A program made the position numbers and the translations under genes. A DNA stretch of 64,000 nt from Acidimicrobiia bacterium (GTDB taxonomy: Bacteria; Actinomycetota; Acidimicrobiia; Acidimicrobiales; Aldehydirespiratoraceae): assembly GCA_003231645.1 (NCBI GenBank), contig QIIW01000134.1, positions 1 to 64,000 of the forward strand, read 5' to 3'. The notes beneath the pieces were generated by a model, which worked only from the letters and a program-made list of their open reading frames with translations, did no database searches and was not told where the DNA came from. Shown here in pieces: positions 20,229 to 31,463 of this stretch; within the stretch, counting starts at the first letter, position 1; each line of letters starts with the position of its first letter.

Positions 20229-23200
20229 ATGTGCGGGATCATCGCAGTCGTCCGGCGCCCGTCCACCCGGCCGACCCCGTCCAGATCCGACGTGATGGAG
20301 TTGATCGACGGTATCGGTGAGCTCGACGACGCGGGCGACAGCCCGACCGCCGCGCTACGCGATGCTGCCGACCGACTCGTCGTTGCCGACGCGCTCCTGC
20401 GAGGGGTGCCGGGCCTCAGGTTGCTCTACTCCGACCGGTCGTTGGTCGGCGAGATCAACAGCCATCTCGATTGCCTGTGGGGCTCGGTTTCCCGGCTCGA
20501 GTCGGATCTCGACGCGCCCGGCGGGCTGAGCACCTCCGAACTCGAGGATCGCAATCACGAGCTGATCCGGGTGAAGGACGGGTTGTGGTCCATCCAGCGG
20601 GATCGGCTCCGTGCCGCCGCCACCGTGGCGACGTTGGCCGGAGGTGACACCGGCACCGGTTTGCTCGAAGGCTTCCTGTCGATCCACCAGGCCCTCTCGG
20701 CCATCGATCGGCTCGAGGTCAGGGGACGCGACTCGGCCGGACTTCACCTGATGATCCACGACCATGCCCTCGATCTCTCGAACGCCGGAGTCATGGCGGA
20801 GATCGAACGACGCCGGGGCGACGAGACCTTCGGTTCGGGATCCGTGCGGGTGATCGACGGCGTTCTCAGCATCGTCCACAAGACCGCGGCCGAGATCGGC
20901 GAACTCGGCGACAACACCGACGTCCTGAGAGAGGCCCTCGTCGACGACGAGCTTCTCCACGCCGCTCTGGCCAACGAGACCGCCCGAACCCTCGTTCTCG
21001 GCCACACCCGATGGGCGTCGATCGGCATCATCTCCGAGCCCAATGCCCACCCGCTCAACAGCGAGTTGGTCGATCGCGACGGCCCCTACGTCGTCGGCAG
21101 CCTCAACGGTGACGTCGACAATTTCGCCGATCTGGTGGCTCAGGAAGGTGTCGTCATCCCGGCCGCGATCACCACCGATGCCAAGGTCATCCCGAGCCTG
21201 ATGAGCATGCGGCTGGCCGAGGGGCATGAGTCGGCCGAGGCCTTCCGGCGCACGGTCGCCACCTTCGAGGGTTCCGTCGCCATCGGCGCCTGTACGGCCG
21301 AGGCCCCCGACAAGTTGCAACTGGCCCTGCGGGGCAGCGGGCAGGCGATCTACATCGGTCTGGCCGAGGATTCGTACATAGTCGCCAGCGAGGCCTACGG
21401 CCTGGTCGAGGAGACACTGCGTTTCATCCGCATGGACGGAGAGACCCCGGGTAATCCCGACCACCCCAATGCCGGCCGCGGCCAGATCGTGGAACTCGAT
21501 GCCGATCTCGCCGGTGGTCTCGACGGGGTGATGCGCCGGTCCTATGACGGCACCGACCTTCCCGTCGACGAATCCGATGTCGTCATCGCCGAGATCACCA
21601 CCCGCGACATCGACCGCGGCGACAACCCCCACTACCTGATGAAGGAGATCGGGGAGGCGCCGAACTCGTTCCGCAAGACGCTGCGCGGCAAGCTGGTCGA
21701 CGGACCCGACGGCCCGATGGTGACGCTCGGCGACGAGATCCTGCCCGGATCGATCCGTGATGATCTCCGGTCCGGTCGAATCGACGAGGTGCTGGTCATC
21801 GGACAGGGCACCGCCGCGGTCGCCGGGCAGAGCCTGGCCACCGCACTCAAGGCCCTGCTGCCCGACGGCCAGATCGTGGCCCAGGCGGTACCGGCCACCG
21901 AACTCTCCGGGTTCTCCCTGCGAGCCGACATGTCCGACACGCTCGTGGTAGCCATCAGTCAGTCCGGCACCACCACCGACACCAACCGCACCGTCGATCT
22001 GGTGAGGGCCCGCGGCGCGGTCGTCGTGGCCATCGTCAACCGCCGCAACAGCGACCTCACCGACCGGTCCGACGGTGTGCTCTACACCTCCGACGGTCGC
22101 GACGTGGAGATGAGCGTGGCATCGACCAAGGCGTTCTACTCACAGATCGCCGCCGGACTGCTGCTGGCGGTCGCCATCGCCGATGAGGTCTCACCCGACG
22201 AAGGCGGGGTCGAGCGCCGGAGCCTGCTGGAGGGAATCCGTACCCTGCCGGCCGCGATGGAGCAGGTCATCGAGCGTCGCGACCTGATCGGTGAGGCGGC
22301 ACGGCAATTCGCGCCCTCCCGTCGCTACTGGGCCCTGGTCGGCAACGGTGCCAACAGGATCGCGGCGAGTGAGGTTCGGATAAAACTCTCGGAACTCTGC
22401 TACAAGTCGATCGCCTGCGACGCCACCGAGGACAAGAAACACATTGATCTCTCATCCGAACCGTTGATCCTGGTGTGCGCGGCCGGCCTCAGCGGCTCGA
22501 CCGCCGACGACGTGGCCAAGGAGGTGGCGATCTTCCGGGCCCACAAGGCGGCGCCGATCGTGATCGCCGACGAGGGACAACATCGCTTCGACGGCGCGTT
22601 GGCCGTGATTCCGGTACCCCGCGTCGACCCGCGGCTCGGGTTCGTGCTGTCGGCCATGGCCGGCCACCTGTTCGGCTACGAGGTGGCGATGGCGATCGAC
22701 GCCCAGGCCCTGCCGTTGCGCGAGGCCAGAAGTGCCATCGAGAAGGCCGCGGCCCGCACCGACATCACCGGCGAGCAGGCCGTGGCGAGCGTGGTGCCCA
22801 CCCTGGAGCGGGCGGCTTCGGTCTTCTTCGACGGGCTCCGCTCGGGGGCCTACAACGGTCATCTCGAAGCGTCGACCGCGGTGAGATTGTCGTCGTTGTT
22901 GCGGTTCGCACTCGGATCGGTACCGCTCGAGGCCTATCAGATCGAGTACGGCAAGGTCGGCACACCGGCGGTGGTCCTCGACGATCTCGCTGCCGCCCTC
23001 ACCCGGGCCATCGAGGAACTCACCCGACCGATCGATGCCATCAAACATCAGGCCAAGACCGTCACGGTCGGTATCTCCCGCTCCGACGAGACGCTGCTCG
23101 AGGTGCCGCTGGCGAGAGCAGCTCTCGACGCCGGCGCGCCGCGTGATCGCCTCAGCTACGCCTCGCTGCGCACGCTCGCCGACCTCGACCCGGCGGTGGC

Positions 23201-23663
23201 CGAGGTCCTCGGGCACACTCGCTACCGCATCGAAGGACTGGGCGAGACGGGCTCCGGCACTCCCACCGCCGTCGTCGTCGACCGGGGCGGTATCTCGCTC
23301 GGAATCCCGTCCCGTACCGATTCGTCGCCCGTGCTGCGTGGTACCAAGCATCAGGTCGCGCTCGAGAAGCGGGTGTTCGTGGCCCGAGGCCGATCCGACG
23401 GTCGCTCGGTGGTGATCATCCCCGAACTCAAGGACGACGTCACCACCGGGCTCACCCTGCTGCAGGTGCGTTTCGCCGACGCTCTCACGGCGGCGGCGGC
23501 ACGAGGAGTGCTGCAGGGCTACCGCAATCGCTACTCGGCGCTGCGCGACGCCGTCAACGAGACGGAGCAGACGTTCCGCGAGGATCTGCTCGAGCATCAG
23601 GAGGTGGCTGACCTCCTCACGCTTCCGATCAACGATCTGGCCGATCGCTGGCGCACGGTCTGA
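20229..23663 (+). CDS. glmS: Glucosamine-6-phosphate synthase-like protein, oversized (1144 aa)
   Basis: N-terminal Cys (MCGIIAVV), RGRDSAGLHL, LGHTRWASIG, SLNGDVDNFADL, two SIS domains (VAISQSGTTTDTNRTVDLVRARGA; WALVGNGANRIAASE); adjacent to glmM. Confidence 0.88.
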   Translation: MCGIIAVVRRPSTRPTPSRSDVMELIDGIGELDDAGDSPTAALRDAADRLVVADALLRGVPGLRLLYSDRSLVGEINSHLDCLWGSVSRLESDLDAPGGLSTSELEDRNHELIRVKDGLWSIQRDRLRAAATVATLAGGDTGTGLLEGFLSIHQALSAIDRLEVRGRDSAGLHLMIHDHALDLSNAGVMAEIERRRGDETFGSGSVRVIDGVLSIVHKTAAEIGELGDNTDVLREALVDDELLHAALANETARTLVLGHTRWASIGIISEPNAHPLNSELVDRDGPYVVGSLNGDVDNFADLVAQEGVVIPAAITTDAKVIPSLMSMRLAEGHESAEAFRRTVATFEGSVAIGACTAEAPDKLQLALRGSGQAIYIGLAEDSYIVASEAYGLVEETLRFIRMDGETPGNPDHPNAGRGQIVELDADLAGGLDGVMRRSYDGTDLPVDESDVVIAEITTRDIDRGDNPHYLMKEIGEAPNSFRKTLRGKLVDGPDGPMVTLGDEILPGSIRDDLRSGRIDEVLVIGQGTAAVAGQSLATALKALLPDGQIVAQAVPATELSGFSLRADMSDTLVVAISQSGTTTDTNRTVDLVRARGAVVVAIVNRRNSDLTDRSDGVLYTSDGRDVEMSVASTKAFYSQIAAGLLLAVAIADEVSPDEGGVERRSLLEGIRTLPAAMEQVIERRDLIGEAARQFAPSRRYWALVGNGANRIAASEVRIKLSELCYKSIACDATEDKKHIDLSSEPLILVCAAGLSGSTADDVAKEVAIFRAHKAAPIVIADEGQHRFDGALAVIPVPRVDPRLGFVLSAMAGHLFGYEVAMAIDAQALPLREARSAIEKAAARTDITGEQAVASVVPTLERAASVFFDGLRSGAYNGHLEASTAVRLSSLLRFALGSVPLEAYQIEYGKVGTPAVVLDDLAAALTRAIEELTRPIDAIKHQAKTVTVGISRSDETLLEVPLARAALDAGAPRDRLSYASLRTLADLDPAVAEVLGHTRYRIEGLGETGSGTPTAVVVDRGGISLGIPSRTDSSPVLRGTKHQVALEKRVFVARGRSDGRSVVIIPELKDDVTTGLTLLQVRFADALTAAAARGVLQGYRNRYSALRDAVNETEQTFREDLLEHQEVADLLTLPINDLADRWRTV

Positions 23664-23690
23664 TCGGGCGCCGGGCGGTAGGGTCCGGGC

Positions 23691-24062
23691 GTGCTGGGAA
23701 TCGGGACCGACCTCGTCGACATCGATCGCTTCCGTGAGGTGCTGCACCGAACCCCGGGGGTGGCCGAACGGCTGTTCCGGCCCGCGGAACGGGCCTACGC
23801 CGACGCGGCCCCCGAGCCGGCGGCGCGACTGGCGGTCAGGTTCGCGGCCAAGGAGGCCACGCTCAAGTCGTTCGGCGTCGGCCTGGGAGCCATGCGGATG
23901 TTCGACATCGAGGTGGTGAGACAGGCCGACGGCCGCCCCGAGATCATGCTCCACGGCGACGCCGCCGATTTCGCGGCCGAGCGGGGCGCGGTGAGGTTGC
24001 TGTGCACCCTCAGCCACACCGACGCGCTGGCCCAAGCCGTCGTGGTCGCGCTCGGATCATGA
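23691..24062 (+). CDS. acpS: Holo-[acyl-carrier-protein] synthase
   Basis: MLGIGTDLVDIDRFREVLHRTPGVAERLF; RFAAKEATLKSFGVGLG; LSHTDALAQAVVVA. Confidence 0.95.
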   Translation: MLGIGTDLVDIDRFREVLHRTPGVAERLFRPAERAYADAAPEPAARLAVRFAAKEATLKSFGVGLGAMRMFDIEVVRQADGRPEIMLHGDAADFAAERGAVRLLCTLSHTDALAQAVVVALGS

Positions 24063-25399
24063 AATCGATCGTGACGCCGGCCGAAATGTCGGTGGTCGAC
24101 GCCGCGGCCCCGGAGCCGGTTGAGGCTCTGATCGATCGGGCCGGCCGTGCCGTCGCCAGGGCGGCAATCGCCCGCCTGGGCGGTTCCTACGGACGTCGTG
24201 TCGTGGTCGTGGCCGGACCTGGCAACAACGGCGCCGACGGACGGGTCGCGGCGCGTCATCTCGAACGACGGGGTGTGCGGTGCGTGGTGATCGACGCCCT
24301 GTCGAGCCCCACCCCCTTACCGGCGGCCGACCTGGTGATCGACGCGGCGTTCGGAACCGGATTGAAGCGGCCCTACAGCTTCGCGGCCCTGGCCCCCGGC
24401 ACTCCGGTTCTGGCCGTCGACATCCCATCAGGGGTCGACGGGCTGACCGGCGAGATCCTCGGTGCCCCGGCGGCGGCCGACGTCACCGTCACCTTCGCGG
24501 CTCTCAAGCCCGGCCTTCTGATCGAGCCGGGACGCTCGCTGGCCGGTCGGATTGTCGTGGCCGACATCGGACTCGATGTCGGCGAGACACGCACTCATCT
24601 GGTTGATGCGCCGACGGTAGCCGGATGGATGCCGCCGCGCCGCGCCGACGCCCACAAGTGGAAGTCGGCGGTTCGGATCATCGCCGGGAGTTCCGGCATG
24701 ACGGGGGCGGCCCACCTCGCGGTCCGCGCCGCCCAGCGAGGCGGTGCCGGATACGTGCAACTGGGGACCCCGGGCCTCGCCGACGACCCCGGCGCACCCA
24801 CGGAGGCCGTCGGATTGCCCCTCCCGGCCCACGAATGGGCGACCGCGGCGCTGACAGGGATCGAGCGGTTTCGCGGCCTGATCGTGGGTCCGGGTATCGG
24901 AGCAGGCCATCTCGACGACCTGTCGGCGATGGTCACCACGACCACCCCCATGGTGGTCGACGGCGACGCCCTCGTCCCCGGGATCCTCGACCCGCTGGGC
25001 CGCCGCACCGCCCCCACCGTGATCACCCCCCACGACGGCGAATGGCAGCGACTCGGCGGGTCGATGTCGGCCGACCGGATATCGGCGACCCGTGATTTCG
25101 CCGTCACCCACGCCGTGGTGACCCTGCGAAAGGGACCCACGACAATCGTGGCCGATTCCGACGGAGAAGTCCTCGTCGTGGTCAACGGAACCCCCGGTCT
25201 CGCCACGGCCGGAACCGGCGATGTTCTCGCCGGCCTGGTCGGGGCGCTGCTGGCGCGGGGAATGCGGGCCGCTCGGGCCGCAGCAGCGGGTGCGTTCATA
25301 CACGCCGAGGCCGGCCGGCTCGCCGGCCTGGGGATGGTGGCGGGTGATCTGGCCGATCACTTCCCGGCGGTGATGAAGTGGAAGGCGGTGCGGCGATGA
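24059..25399 (+). CDS. nnrD: Bifunctional NAD(P)H-hydrate epimerase / ADP-dependent dehydratase
   Basis: VVVVAGPGNNGADGRVAARHLERRGV; VDIPSGVDGLTGEILG; GTPGLATAGTGDVLAGLVGALLARGM. Confidence 0.94.
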   Translation: MKSIVTPAEMSVVDAAAPEPVEALIDRAGRAVARAAIARLGGSYGRRVVVVAGPGNNGADGRVAARHLERRGVRCVVIDALSSPTPLPAADLVIDAAFGTGLKRPYSFAALAPGTPVLAVDIPSGVDGLTGEILGAPAAADVTVTFAALKPGLLIEPGRSLAGRIVVADIGLDVGETRTHLVDAPTVAGWMPPRRADAHKWKSAVRIIAGSSGMTGAAHLAVRAAQRGGAGYVQLGTPGLADDPGAPTEAVGLPLPAHEWATAALTGIERFRGLIVGPGIGAGHLDDLSAMVTTTTPMVVDGDALVPGILDPLGRRTAPTVITPHDGEWQRLGGSMSADRISATRDFAVTHAVVTLRKGPTTIVADSDGEVLVVVNGTPGLATAGTGDVLAGLVGALLARGMRAARAAAAGAFIHAEAGRLAGLGMVAGDLADHFPAVMKWKAVRR

Positions 25400-26517
25400 C
25401 CACCGCCACCGCCCATATCGACCTGTCGGCCGTGGCCCACAACGTGTCGGTGTTCCGTGATCTCGTCGGCCCGGCCAGGGTGTGTGCGGTGGTGAAGGCC
25501 GACGGCTACGGCCACGGTGCCGACGAGGTGGCGCGTACGGCCGTCGCCGCCGGGGCCTCGTGGCTGGCGGTGGCCACTGTCGCCGAAGCGACGGAACTGG
25601 CGGGTGCCGCCGACCCCTTGGACGTGCCGATACTCGTCCTGTCGGAACGGCCCGAATCGGAGCTGCGCGGGCGGTGGACCGACCTGCCACCGACGACCCG
25701 TCTGACGATCGCCTCCGAGGCCGGCGCCCGGCTCGTCGATTCGCTGGCGACCGAACCGATACCGGTCCATCTCAAGGTCGACACCGGCATGCATCGCATG
25801 GGGGTCGGGCCGTCGGCGGCGGTGTCTCTCGCCGACCTGGTGGCGGAACTGCCGGGATTGACGCTGGAGGGGGTGTGCACCCACCTGGCCGTGGCCGACG
25901 AACCGGTCAACCCGTTCACCGCCACCCAGATCCAACGCTTCGACGAGGTACTCGCCGACCTCGAGGCGGTCGGGCATCATCCCGAGATCGTCCATGTGGC
26001 CAACTCGGCTGCCGCCATGACCCGCCCCGAGACCCATCACGACATGATCAGGCTCGGCATCGCGATGTACGGCGTGGCGCCGTCGGCCGGGCTGGACGGG
26101 GTGGTCGACCTGCGGCCGGTTCTGCGCCTGACGGCCGTGGTCACCGCGGTGCGGACCGTCGATACCGGCGAGAGCGTGTCCTACGGTCGCCGTTGGTTCG
26201 CCGATACTCCCACCAGGATCGCCACCGTGCCGATCGGGTACGCCGACGGCATCAGGCGGTCGAGCGCGGCGGCCGGCGTCGAGGTCCTGATCGGCGGGCG
26301 CCGCTGCCCAATGGTCGGTGTGGTCACCATGGACCAGACCATGGTGGTGGTCGACGACACGGTGGCGGTCGGCGACGAGGTGGTGCTGATCGGTGATCAG
26401 GGATCGGAGTCGATCACCGCCGCCGAGGTCGCCGCTCGTCTCGACACCATCGGATACGAAGTCCTCGTCGCTCTCGGTCGGAGGATCGCCCGCCGGGCTA
26501 CGGTTCGCCCATGGTGA
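25396..26517 (+). CDS. alr: Alanine racemase
   Basis: AHIDLSAVAHNV; CAVVKADGYGHGADEVART; HLKVDTGMHRMGV; VSYGRRWFADTPTRIATVPIGYADG. Confidence 0.96.
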   Translation: MTTATAHIDLSAVAHNVSVFRDLVGPARVCAVVKADGYGHGADEVARTAVAAGASWLAVATVAEATELAGAADPLDVPILVLSERPESELRGRWTDLPPTTRLTIASEAGARLVDSLATEPIPVHLKVDTGMHRMGVGPSAAVSLADLVAELPGLTLEGVCTHLAVADEPVNPFTATQIQRFDEVLADLEAVGHHPEIVHVANSAAAMTRPETHHDMIRLGIAMYGVAPSAGLDGVVDLRPVLRLTAVVTAVRTVDTGESVSYGRRWFADTPTRIATVPIGYADGIRRSSAAAGVEVLIGGRRCPMVGVVTMDQTMVVVDDTVAVGDEVVLIGDQGSESITAAEVAARLDTIGYEVLVALGRRIARRATVRPW

Positions 26518-27386
26518 CCGAGATCCCGGGACTGCTGGTCGGACACTGGACCGACCGCGAGGCACTCACCGGTGTCACCGTGGTCGTGTTGCCCGATGGG
26601 ACCGTCGCATCCGGTGAGGTGCGAGGCGGGGCGCCGGCCACCCGGGAGTTCGCTCTGCTCGACCCGCAGTGTCTCGTCGATCGGGTCGACGCGGTGGTGC
26701 TGAGCGGCGGTTCGGCATTCGGTCTCGCTGCCGCCGATGGTGTGATGGCCGGTCTCGAAGCGTCCGACCGGGGCTTCCCGACCGGGGGCGGGCCCGTGCC
26801 GATCGTCGTGGGAATGTCGCTCTACGACCTGAGCGTCGGATCGGCCGATGTCAGGCCGGGACCCGAGCAGGGCAGAGTGGCCCTGGATTCGGCATCGGCG
26901 GAACCGACCTCCGGCCGGGTCGGCGCGGCCACAGGAGCGACCATCGGCAAGTGGCGCGGCCCCGACGCGGCGCGCCCCGGATGGTTCGCCGTGTCGACCG
27001 TGCGACGCGACCGACTGGTCGTCACCGCACTGGTCGCCGTCAACGCGGCCGGTGACATCGGCGACCACGGGGCCACGGTGGCGGCGGCGATCGCCGACGG
27101 CAGCTTCGGCGAGTGGCCGGACCGCAGCGATGTGTTCGCCAACACCACCATCGGGGTGGTCGTCACCAACGCACGACTCGACAAATCGGAGTGTCTGATC
27201 GTCGCTCAGGGGGCTCACGACGGGCTGGCTCGGGCCGTCACCCCGCCGCATCTGCGCACCGACGGCGACGCCTTCGTGGCGGGGGCCACCGGTGCCGTCG
27301 AAGCCCACGTCGACGATGTGAGGTTGGCCGCGCTGGTCGCCGTCGAACAGGCCGTCAGGTCGGGGGTCGATACGCTCGACGGGTGA
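26511..27386 (+). CDS. P1 (DmpA-like) family peptidase
   Basis: GLLVGHWTDREALTGVTVVVLPDGTVASGEVRGGAPATRE; VLSGGSAFGLAAADGVMAGLE; GRVGAATGATIGKW. Confidence 0.9.
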   Translation: MVTEIPGLLVGHWTDREALTGVTVVVLPDGTVASGEVRGGAPATREFALLDPQCLVDRVDAVVLSGGSAFGLAAADGVMAGLEASDRGFPTGGGPVPIVVGMSLYDLSVGSADVRPGPEQGRVALDSASAEPTSGRVGAATGATIGKWRGPDAARPGWFAVSTVRRDRLVVTALVAVNAAGDIGDHGATVAAAIADGSFGEWPDRSDVFANTTIGVVVTNARLDKSECLIVAQGAHDGLARAVTPPHLRTDGDAFVAGATGAVEAHVDDVRLAALVAVEQAVRSGVDTLDG

Positions 27387-27408
27387 TCTGCCACCCCACG
27401 GTCGACCA

Positions 27409-27912
27409 ATGATCAGGTGCGAGACATCCGGAGTCGAAGGCACCCGTGGCATAGCCGCGGCCGTTGCCGCCCTGGTGCAGGACGGCGACCTCATCACGCT
27501 CAGCGGAGGGCTCGGCGCAGGCAAGACCACCTTCGCCCAGGGCCTGGCCGGGGCACTGGGTGTCACCGACCGGGTCACCAGCCCGACGTTCACCCTCGCC
27601 AACCGTTACCACGGCCGTCTGGTGGTCAACCATCTCGACGTCTACCGCGTGAATGGTGCCGCGGAGTCCCGCGATCTCGGGATCGACGAACTGCTCGACG
27701 ACGGTGTCACACTCATCGAGTGGGCCGACGTGATCATGGCGGCGCTGCCCCCCGATCGTCTCGACGTCCGGTTCGGGTTCGGCGAGGGTGACGACGACCG
27801 TCGCCTCGAGTTCGAGTTCGAGTTCGGGGGCGGGCAGTGGTCGGGTCGGGCATCGGCTCTCATGGCGACCCTGGAACCGTGGGCGGCCACCCCGAGAGGG
27901 TCGTCGTGCTGA
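27409..27912 (+). CDS. tsaE: tRNA t6A biosynthesis ATPase TsaE
   Basis: LSGGLGAGKTTFAQGLAGALGVTDRVTSPTFTLANRYHGRLVVNHLDVYRV. Confidence 0.94.
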   Translation: MIRCETSGVEGTRGIAAAVAALVQDGDLITLSGGLGAGKTTFAQGLAGALGVTDRVTSPTFTLANRYHGRLVVNHLDVYRVNGAAESRDLGIDELLDDGVTLIEWADVIMAALPPDRLDVRFGFGEGDDDRRLEFEFEFGGGQWSGRASALMATLEPWAATPRGSSC

Positions 27913-28622
27913 TTCTCGGTATCGAGTCGGCCACCGGTCAGGTCGGTTGCGCGCTCGGTGGGCGCGGGGGCCTGCTCGCGTCGGCCCATACGGTCAGGCC
28001 CCGCCGCCATGCCGAATCGCTCACCCCTCAGATTCGGTTCATCGTCGATCAGGCGGGAGTGGCCCTGAGCGATGTCGACGCGGTTGCCGTCGACGTGGGG
28101 CCGGGCCTGTTCACGGGCCTGCGGGTGGGCATCACGACCGCGATGTCGTTGGCCTGGGCACTCGGCGTTCCGGTGGTGACCGCCACATCGCTCGAACTGC
28201 TTGCCTTTGCGGCCACGACCGACGGCCGCGAGGTCATGGCCGTGGTCGATGCCCGCCGAGGCGAGGTGTTTCACGCCCGCTACCGGCGTACGCCGGACGG
28301 GATGACGCAGATGTCGAGCCCGGCGGTCGCGTCGCCGGCCGCTGTGGCGTCCTCGTTGGCGACCTCGGCGGCCAACCGGGGCGACAATGTTCTCGTGGTC
28401 GGCGACGGGGCACGCACTCATATCGACGTGTTCCGTGGAATCGATGGTGTCGATGTCGCCCCGACCGGTTTCGATCGCCCGTCCGCCGCCGCGCTGGTGT
28501 CTCTGGCCACTCCGGTGGTGGAACGCGGCGAGTTCGTCGATCCGACCGACGTGGCCCCGCTGTACCTGCGTGAACCCGATGCGAAGGCGAAATGGGACCC
28601 GGCCGCGGGCACACCGTCGTGA
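27906..28622 (+). CDS. tsaB: tRNA t6A biosynthesis protein TsaB
   Basis: LILGIESATGQVGCALG; DAVAVDVGPGLFTGLRVGITTAMSLAWALGVPVV. Confidence 0.93.
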   Translation: MLILGIESATGQVGCALGGRGGLLASAHTVRPRRHAESLTPQIRFIVDQAGVALSDVDAVAVDVGPGLFTGLRVGITTAMSLAWALGVPVVTATSLELLAFAATTDGREVMAVVDARRGEVFHARYRRTPDGMTQMSSPAVASPAAVASSLATSAANRGDNVLVVGDGARTHIDVFRGIDGVDVAPTGFDRPSAAALVSLATPVVERGEFVDPTDVAPLYLREPDAKAKWDPAAGTPS

Positions 28623-29130
28623 CCCCCGTCATCGGGGTTGTGGCCATGGCGGCCGACCACGTCGACGACGTGATGCGAATCGATGCCGCGGTCTACGCGC
28701 ACCCGTGGTCGCGTGCCCTCTGGGATCGTGAACTCGCCGACTCCTCGCATGTCCACCTCGTTGCCGCCGACGGTGGAGCGATCGTCGGCCACGCCGGCGT
28801 CATGTACGTGCTCGACGAGGTCCACGTCACCACCGTGGCGGTGGTTCCCGAATGTCAGGGGACCGGTATCGCCTCGAAGTTGCTCGTGGCCCTGCTCGAT
28901 TCGGCCGTGGCCGCGGGATCGACGGCGGCAACGCTCGAAGTGAGGGCGGCCGGCCGCCGGGCCCAACGGGTCTACTCGCGTCTTGGTTTCGTCCCGGTCG
29001 GTGTGCGCCGCGGCTACTACCGTGATCCGGCCGACGACGGGATCGTCATGTGGCTGTTCGACCTTCGATCCCACGACACCCGGGAGCGTTTCGATCGGGT
29101 GGAAGCCGACACACGACCGGAGGTGGCACT

Positions 29131-29134
<4 letters not shown>
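28592..29134 (+). CDS. rimI: GNAT acetyltransferase, RimI-like
   Basis: VTTVAVVPECQGTGIASKLLVALLDSAVAAGSTAATLEVRAAGRRAQRVYSRLGFVPVGVRRGYY; between tsaB and tsaD. Confidence 0.9.
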
Positions 29135-30165
<1,031 letters not shown>

Positions 30166-30212
30166 GTCGCGAACCCTTGGCCCCGGGCCGACCGGCCGGT
30201 GAGTGGGCCGTT

Positions 30213-30240
30213 CGGACCTTTCCGGTACGACGGAGGTCCG
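30213..30240 (+). terminator. Possible stem-loop terminator after tsaD
   Basis: CGGACCT (30213-30219) / AGGTCCG (30234-30240), 14-nt loop; no U-tract. Confidence 0.4.
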
Positions 30241-31387
30241 GGGCGCATGAAGTGACATAGGACACCGGTCGACCATCTGGTTGATGGGACGAGTGACCGA
30301 ACACCTGGCGCGACGCCAGGTACCGCTCGCGGCGCGGTTCCGCCGTGGTGTGTGGCTTGGCGTCGTCGTCACCGCGACCGTGGGCCTCGGCACGCTCATC
30401 CTGACCGAGGCGGCGAGCAGATCAGTGGGGTCCGCCCACGAGATCGCCGCCCTCGCCGCGAAGCAACGACTCGATCTCTCGCAGCTCTCGAGCGATCTTT
30501 CGCGACTGGCCGGCACCGAGGACCCGACGCTCAGGTCCGAGTATCGCACCCTGGTGGGCGACGGGCGTGCACTCGATCATGTCGTTGCAGGGCTCCCGGC
30601 CGGACTGCTGCTCGCCGATTCGTCGATGGCCCACATGACGGTGGCCGCGGCCAATGGCAAGGCACCGGTTCCGAGATGCGGGGGTCGCTTCGCCGTGGTC
30701 GTGCCCGGCGGTGTGTGCCCCGCTGGTCTTCATGGGTCAGCCGATCGGCGTGATCCACGCACCGGCTCGGTCGGAGTCGAGCCCCGGCCGAACTGGTGGA
30801 GGACATGACGGTCGTGGCCGCGGTCGGTTCGACCCGTCTCGGAACTCTTCGAGCCGTCGCCAGAGCGGAGATGCAGGCGTCCATCGATTTGCTCACCGGG
30901 CTCTCCAACCGTCGGGCCTGCGAGGAACGGATCTCCAGGCTCGTGGCCGGCTCCCACCCCGGCTCACCGGCGTTGGTCGAGATCGGCGGGTTGATACAAC
31001 TCAACGCACGCCACGGCAACGATCGCGGCGACCATGCGATTCGCCTGTTCTCCGACGTGCTGCGGCAGTCTGTGGGGCCAGGTGATTGGTGTGGCCGGTG
31101 GACAGGGTCACAGTTCGTGGTCGTGCTCGGCGGCACCTCGTCCGTAGTGGCTCACGGGCGCATGAGCGTCGCCAGGAACAAGATCACCGAGGCCTTCGAG
31201 ACGGCCGGACTCAGCGGCCTGGTGGTGCGGGTGGGTGTGGCCGGCTCGGCCGGTGTGGGCGACACCCGCACCATGATCTCGGCCGCCGGTGCGGTGTTGG
31301 ACACGGCAAACCCGGCAGGCTCCGGAGCCGATGCCGATCAGGTCGCGCCCACCGAGCCGGTCAACACCCGAGACGACCGATTCGTGG

Positions 31388-31416
31388 TTGTCGCAGACGT
31401 TCCTCCGTCGTATCGT
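31388..31416 (+). promoter_or_regulatory. groESL promoter (TTGTCG-N17-TATCGT)
   Basis: -35 at 31388-31393, -10 at 31411-31416, abutting the CIRCE element. Confidence 0.7.
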
Positions 31417-31442
31417 TGGCACTCGGCATTAGAGAGTGCTAA
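31416..31442 (+). promoter_or_regulatory. CIRCE element (HrcA operator)
   Basis: TTGGCACTC-N9-GAGTGCTAA; one mismatch from TTAGCACTC-N9-GAGTGCTAA; 21 bp upstream of groES. Confidence 0.95.
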
Positions 31443-31463
31443 CGCAAATATTCGGAGGACCAA

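Noticed and set aside
22452-24035. 527-aa minus-strand ORF
   Set aside because: Antisense to glmS and acpS; shadow ORF.
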